The notes under the pieces are model-generated. The model made no database searches. It worked only from the letters and a program-made list of their open reading frames with translations, and was not told the origin of the DNA. From assembly GCF_014654365.1 (NCBI RefSeq), contig NZ_BNAY01000009.1, positions 186,001 through 250,000 on the forward strand: a DNA stretch of 64,000 nucleotides, in the 5' to 3' direction. Positions within the stretch are counted from its first letter, which is position 1, and the number at the start of each line of letters is the position of its first letter. Positions 60,811-64,000 of this stretch are shown here, in pieces. Position numbers and translations under genes: made by a program. Origin of the DNA: Amycolatopsis oliviviridis (lineage in GTDB: Bacteria; Actinomycetota; Actinomycetes; Mycobacteriales; Pseudonocardiaceae).

Positions 60811-61995
60811 CTACTGGCGGTCCAGGGTGATCACCGTGCCGGGACGGTGGCCGTTCCGGCGCGGGGTGACCGGACGTGATTCGCTCCGGGCCACCGCGAC
60901 CCCGGCCGGCCGGTGCCTGTCGACCGGCAGCACCTCCCGGGAGTTCGTCCGATCGGCCAGTCGCAGGGACTGGGCCGAGGTCAGCCACTCTTCGGCGGGC
61001 TCCGCGATTTCGAGCAGCAGCGCCTCGAACTCCGACCTGGTGGTTTCGAGGATGTGCGGCGCCGCGAGCCAGCGCAGCACCTGACGTCCGGTGACCGCCA
61101 TCCGCTGGCGCGGCGAGGACACCAGCCGCTGGTCGAAGTAGCGGATCAGCACCTCGTCCACGGTGTCCCAGGCGTTGGCGGCGCCGAACAGGTCCAGGAC
61201 GTCCTCCGAACCGAGGATCTTGAACGCCTCGGTCAGCAGCTGCATGACCTCGACCCGCAGCACGTTCAGGTGGCCGTACGAGGTGAACTTCAGGTTGTTC
61301 CGCAGGTCCAGCCCGCTGCGCCGGACGACCGCGACACTGCCGAAGCTCGGGTCGTACGCGCGTTCGCGGACGACGTCGGAGATCCGCTTGTCCCGCCAGA
61401 ACAACGCGACCTGGTTGCTGAACTGCGTGAACAGCTGGTGGAAGTCGGTGTTCGGCCGCGAGTTCGCGGAGCCGAGCCCCTTGCCGTAGCCGAGCACGCG
61501 CCGGTACGCGCTGACGCGGTCCCGCCGGGTGTAGCGCAGGACGTCCCGCCGGTCGAACCGGTACAGGCCGAACGCGCCGGGGCCGTCCGAAAGCCGGATG
61601 GCGCCGCCCTGGAACAGCTCCTGCAGTTTCTGCACCACGCGGAACACGCCGATCCGTTCGTGCTGGTACAGGTAGTACAGGTCGCCGACCGCGATCACCC
61701 GTTCCGAGGCGACCGTCTCGTCGTAGGCGTCGATACCCGGCGGCATCGACGTCGCCCCGAGGTCCGCGGCCGAACCTTCGCCGAGACCGACGAGCTGGGC
61801 GATCCCGCCGTCCGCGGGGCCCGGTCTGCTCCGCTGTTCGGTTTCGACCGCGGCGAGCATGTCGTCCAGCTGCTTGAGGACCGCGTCGCCGATCTTCGGG
61901 TCACTGCCCAGTTCGTTGGCGAGCTTCCCGGCGACCTGGCCGCGCAACGCCGCGACCCGGTCGAAGAGTTCCCGGTATTCCTTTTCCGTGCCCAT
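60811..61995 (-). CDS. Unknown protein, last gene of a coupled unknown operon
   Basis: This is a 394-residue protein that I do not recognise. ATG 61995 follows GGGAGGAAGACG. The N-terminal 60 residues are helical and charged (YRELFDRVAALRGQVAGKLA). The main domain at about 95-340 is predominantly helical, with RIGVFRVVQKLQELFQGGAI, YRFDRRDVLRYTRRDRVSAY and KFTSYGHLNVLRVEVMQLLT. The last 45 residues are basic and disordered-looking. There is no signal peptide, membrane span or nucleotide-binding motif. It is separated by 24 nt from the 449-residue gene and is probably part of the same cytoplasmic complex. Confidence 0.8.
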   Translation of the reverse strand: MGTEKEYRELFDRVAALRGQVAGKLANELGSDPKIGDAVLKQLDDMLAAVETEQRSRPGPADGGIAQLVGLGEGSAADLGATSMPPGIDAYDETVASERVIAVGDLYYLYQHERIGVFRVVQKLQELFQGGAIRLSDGPGAFGLYRFDRRDVLRYTRRDRVSAYRRVLGYGKGLGSANSRPNTDFHQLFTQFSNQVALFWRDKRISDVVRERAYDPSFGSVAVVRRSGLDLRNNLKFTSYGHLNVLRVEVMQLLTEAFKILGSEDVLDLFGAANAWDTVDEVLIRYFDQRLVSSPRQRMAVTGRQVLRWLAAPHILETTRSEFEALLLEIAEPAEEWLTSAQSLRLADRTNSREVLPVDRHRPAGVAVARSESRPVTPRRNGHRPGTVITLDRQ

Positions 61996-62019
61996 CGTCT
62001 TCCTCCCGTACGGGTCCGG

Positions 62020-63369
62020 CTACTGCCCGGTCCGCTTGCGCGTGGTCCGGGGTTTCGGCGGTTCCTCCGCCTCGGGTGGTGTCTGCTCCGCCTGAGGGAC
62101 GTGCCCTTCACGGAGCTCCGCGACCGACGGCACCGACGGTGTCCGGCCGGACGGCGGGATGAGCTGCGGGGTGGGCGGCGCCGGCGGATTCGGATCGGCG
62201 GGCGGCGCACCGTCCCGCCCGATCGGCTCGGCGATCCGGACGACCTCCTGGAGGTGGTCGTCGAGTTCGTCGATGGCCCGTTGCACCCGGGAGCTGAAGA
62301 AGCCCGGCGGCAGCGACGCGCGGAAGTTGCCCGGCACGTCCCCGTTGGAACCGCCGGTGCTCTGCCGGGGAAGGTTCGCCACGATGCGCTGCAGCCGCTT
62401 CGCGATCTGGATGAACGACGTGCTGACGCCCTCCTTGCCCGCCGACTCGATCAGCTTGCCGCCCTCGAAGGTGGCGAACTCGCGGATCCAGCGCAGCAGT
62501 CCGCCGAGCGACATGGTCCCGCCCTGCGGATCGGGGACGCGGAGCACTTCGAGGTCCTCCTGCTGGATGAACACCGACCGCAGCATCGCGACGACTTCGT
62601 CGACCTGGGACGCCGTCGCGGACAGCAGCCGGGAAAGAGCGACCACGGCGGGGCCGAAGAACGGCTGGCCGCCCGGCGGCTGCGAGAACGGGTCGATCTT
62701 GTCGCGCGCGTCCTGCCAGCCCCGGAACAACGAGACCACCCAATCCGTCAGCGTGATGAAGGAGGTCTGGATCCGTTCCTCCTCGATCGTGTTGACCTTG
62801 CCCGAGATCAGGCCGAACTCGTCCCGCAGCCTGCCGAGGTGTCCTTGCACCGGGGTGCCGCCGTTCCCGAGCAGCAGCAGGAAGAGCTGATCGACCCGGG
62901 CCACGCGGATCAGCGGGTTCTCCAGCTCCTGCCGGATCTGTTCGAGATCGTGCCGGACGAGCGCGCGGAAGCCCTCGCTGTTCTCGGGGTCCGCGTCCGT
63001 CCTCAGTGGACGGAGCGAGTCGAGCAACGCGAGCGAGTCCTTGACCGCGCTCCGGGCCCTGGCCGCGAGCGAGGCCTGGCCGCCGGTGACCGCGCCGAGG
63101 TCGGCCTGGATCGCGTACCCGCGCGGGGTCCACTTCGCCTCGGTGCGTCCTTGGACTTCGTTCAGCTCGAAACTGCCGGTCAGCGCGGCCACGAACCCCT
63201 TGGTGTCGCCCTCGCGCCACTTCCAGCCGAGCATGTCGCTGATCGTCTGGTCGGCGAGTGCGCCGGGTGCCGCCGGTCGCGGTGGGTACTGCCCGGTCGA
63301 CAGCGGATACGCGCTGTCGATGTCCTGTGCTCGCGGCAGCGTCGCGCCGCGGTCGTCTTCGATCGTCAT
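62020..63369 (-). CDS. Unknown helical protein in a coupled unknown operon
   Basis: This is a 449-residue protein from ATG 63369, which overlaps the stop of the preceding gene. Most of residues 30-390 is amphipathic helix: GFRALVRHDLEQIRQELENP, RVDQLFLLLLGNGGTPVQGH, TLTDWVVSLFRGWQDARDKI and VVALSRLLSATASQVDEVVA. The C-terminus is proline-rich and ends in a basic KPRTTRKRTGQ. No known domain, catalytic motif or membrane span is seen. A scaffold-type or assembly role is possible but unproven. Confidence 0.8.
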   Translation of the reverse strand: MTIEDDRGATLPRAQDIDSAYPLSTGQYPPRPAAPGALADQTISDMLGWKWREGDTKGFVAALTGSFELNEVQGRTEAKWTPRGYAIQADLGAVTGGQASLAARARSAVKDSLALLDSLRPLRTDADPENSEGFRALVRHDLEQIRQELENPLIRVARVDQLFLLLLGNGGTPVQGHLGRLRDEFGLISGKVNTIEEERIQTSFITLTDWVVSLFRGWQDARDKIDPFSQPPGGQPFFGPAVVALSRLLSATASQVDEVVAMLRSVFIQQEDLEVLRVPDPQGGTMSLGGLLRWIREFATFEGGKLIESAGKEGVSTSFIQIAKRLQRIVANLPRQSTGGSNGDVPGNFRASLPPGFFSSRVQRAIDELDDHLQEVVRIAEPIGRDGAPPADPNPPAPPTPQLIPPSGRTPSVPSVAELREGHVPQAEQTPPEAEEPPKPRTTRKRTGQ

Positions 63370-63830
63370 CGGGTCGCCCCACATCCCTTGAATTCGGCCA
63401 GTTCCACTGCTTCACGCCAGCACCGCACCATCGCATCCTCCGCCGAGGACAAGGCGGCGGCGCATTGGTCCACCCCGGAGTGGAAGCTCTTCGCCCAGCC
63501 CCGCCATTCCTGTTCCCGTCCGTGCACCGCCCGCAGCAGCCCGGAAACCGCGTGATGCGAACGGCAGTGACCGTCCACCCGGCGCCGCAGTTCCAGCAGC
63601 GACGACGCCGTGGTGTGCAGCGACTCGGCGCTCACCGGACTCTGTGTCGCACGTGTCGCCGCCTCGACTTCGCCGGTGCCGTCCAGGACGACCTCGGCGA
63701 GGTGATCCGCCGCGGCGAGCCCGACACCGGTGGGCCGGTCCTCGGCGACGCTGATCTCCAGTGCCCGCCAGCAAGCGGCCACCTGGTTCACTTCCTTGCC
63801 CAGCCGGGAGAATTCGGTGTGGAGGGTCAT
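63366..63830 (-). CDS. Unknown small helical protein in a coupled unknown operon
   Basis: This is a 154-residue protein from ATG 63830. It is all-helical by appearance, with LGKEVNQVAACWRALEISVA, LLELRRRVDGHCRSHHAVSG and FHSGVDQCAAALSSAEDAMV. It contains several Trp/Cys/His residues, including a GHCRSHH-like HCRSHH cluster. Its start overlaps the stop of the upstream gene and its stop overlaps the downstream start, so translation is coupled on both sides. No family was recognised. Confidence 0.78.
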   Translation of the reverse strand: MTLHTEFSRLGKEVNQVAACWRALEISVAEDRPTGVGLAAADHLAEVVLDGTGEVEAATRATQSPVSAESLHTTASSLLELRRRVDGHCRSHHAVSGLLRAVHGREQEWRGWAKSFHSGVDQCAAALSSAEDAMVRCWREAVELAEFKGCGATR

Positions 63831-64000
63831 CTCGCCCTCCTGCCGAGTTCTTCCATGAAGAAGCCGAAGAGCCTTTTCGGCGGAGCCATCCGTTCTTCGA
63901 GCGCGAACCGCACCGCGCCGATCAGGAACCGTTCCGGCACCACGCCGGGGGACACACCGTCCGCCAGTCTTTCCGCCGCTTCTTCGATCATCGCCTGTTC
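63827..64000 (-). CDS. C-terminal fragment of the upstream gene of the unknown operon
   Basis: Only the last 57 codons are in the window. The readable part has EEAAERLADGVSPGVVPERF and ALEERMAPPKRLFGFFMEEL and ends GRRAR. Its TGA overlaps the ATG of the 154-residue gene, so at least four genes are translationally chained. Too little is present for a family call. Confidence 0.7.
   Translation of the reverse strand, partial: EQAMIEEAAERLADGVSPGVVPERFLIGAVRFALEERMAPPKRLFGFFMEELGRRAR

Overview
The window is chromosomal DNA of a high-GC filamentous actinomycete, most likely Amycolatopsis or a close Pseudonocardiaceae relative. That call is an inference. It rests on very high third-position GC (long spurious antisense ORFs everywhere), many GTG starts, an AfsR/SARP regulator, a DUF222-HNH protein of the 13E12 family, an actinobacterial purine-catabolic gene set, and recurring intergenic palindromes. 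I see no rRNA, tRNA, IS element, prophage or CRISPR array.

Layout. 1-2799: a truncated SARP/NB-ARC/TPR regulator read leftward. 3.2-6.2 kb: a GntR(YtrA-type) regulator, an ABC ATPase and two paralogous permeases. 6.2-8.1 kb: asparagine synthetase (minus). 8.3-16.2 kb: a complete high-affinity potassium operon, with a tiny membrane ORF followed by kdpF-A-B-C-D-E. 16.2-17.1 kb: a 21-nt repeat array and an anchored Pro/Ser/Thr-rich protein. 17.3-21.2 kb: acylphosphatase and smc. 21.3-25.7 kb: two large proteins, one an LGFP/amidase-like protein and the other unrecognised. 25.7-28.5 kb: a sodium:solute symporter and anhydro-MurNAc kinase (cell-wall recycling). 28.7-30 kb: ftsY. 30-32.4 kb: an MFS efflux pump with divergent TetR. 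32.4-36.1 kb: an IclR regulator, malate synthase and a CitE-like protein. 36.1-37.5 kb: a Wzt-like ATPase and divergent TetR. 37.9-41 kb: a DUF222-HNH gene with a perfect LexA-type box, then GNAT, DsbA-like and MarR genes.

Purine catabolism dominates 41-58.7 kb. The first block has a PucR regulator, xanthine dehydrogenase (FAD, 2Fe-2S and Mo subunits), an 8-oxoguanine-deaminase-type amidohydrolase, guanine deaminase, an NCS2 purine permease and a small AtzF-tail-like protein. The second block has uricase, HIU hydrolase, OHCU decarboxylase and a YkoF-like/HTH regulator, divergent from allantoinase and allantoicase. Between the blocks lie a secreted protein, a TetR regulator and two secreted hydrolases. 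Together these genes take guanine through xanthine, urate, allantoin and allantoate to ureidoglycolate. The glyoxylate released would feed the malate synthase at 33.3 kb. Matching 6-3-6 inverted repeats before malate synthase and before allantoinase suggest that the IclR protein ties the two loci together. No ureidoglycolate lyase is visible.

The last 5 kb (minus strand) hold at least four tightly coupled genes of unknown function, truncated by the window edge, followed by metY, a CoA-binding protein and a small membrane protein. This operon and the 21.3-25.7 kb pair are the best candidates for undescribed systems. Several intergenic sites look regulatory: a SARP-type 11-bp-spaced direct repeat, a GntR palindrome, a GlnR-like box, TetR palindromes and a LexA box. 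A family of perfect or near-perfect hairpins also recurs across the window.
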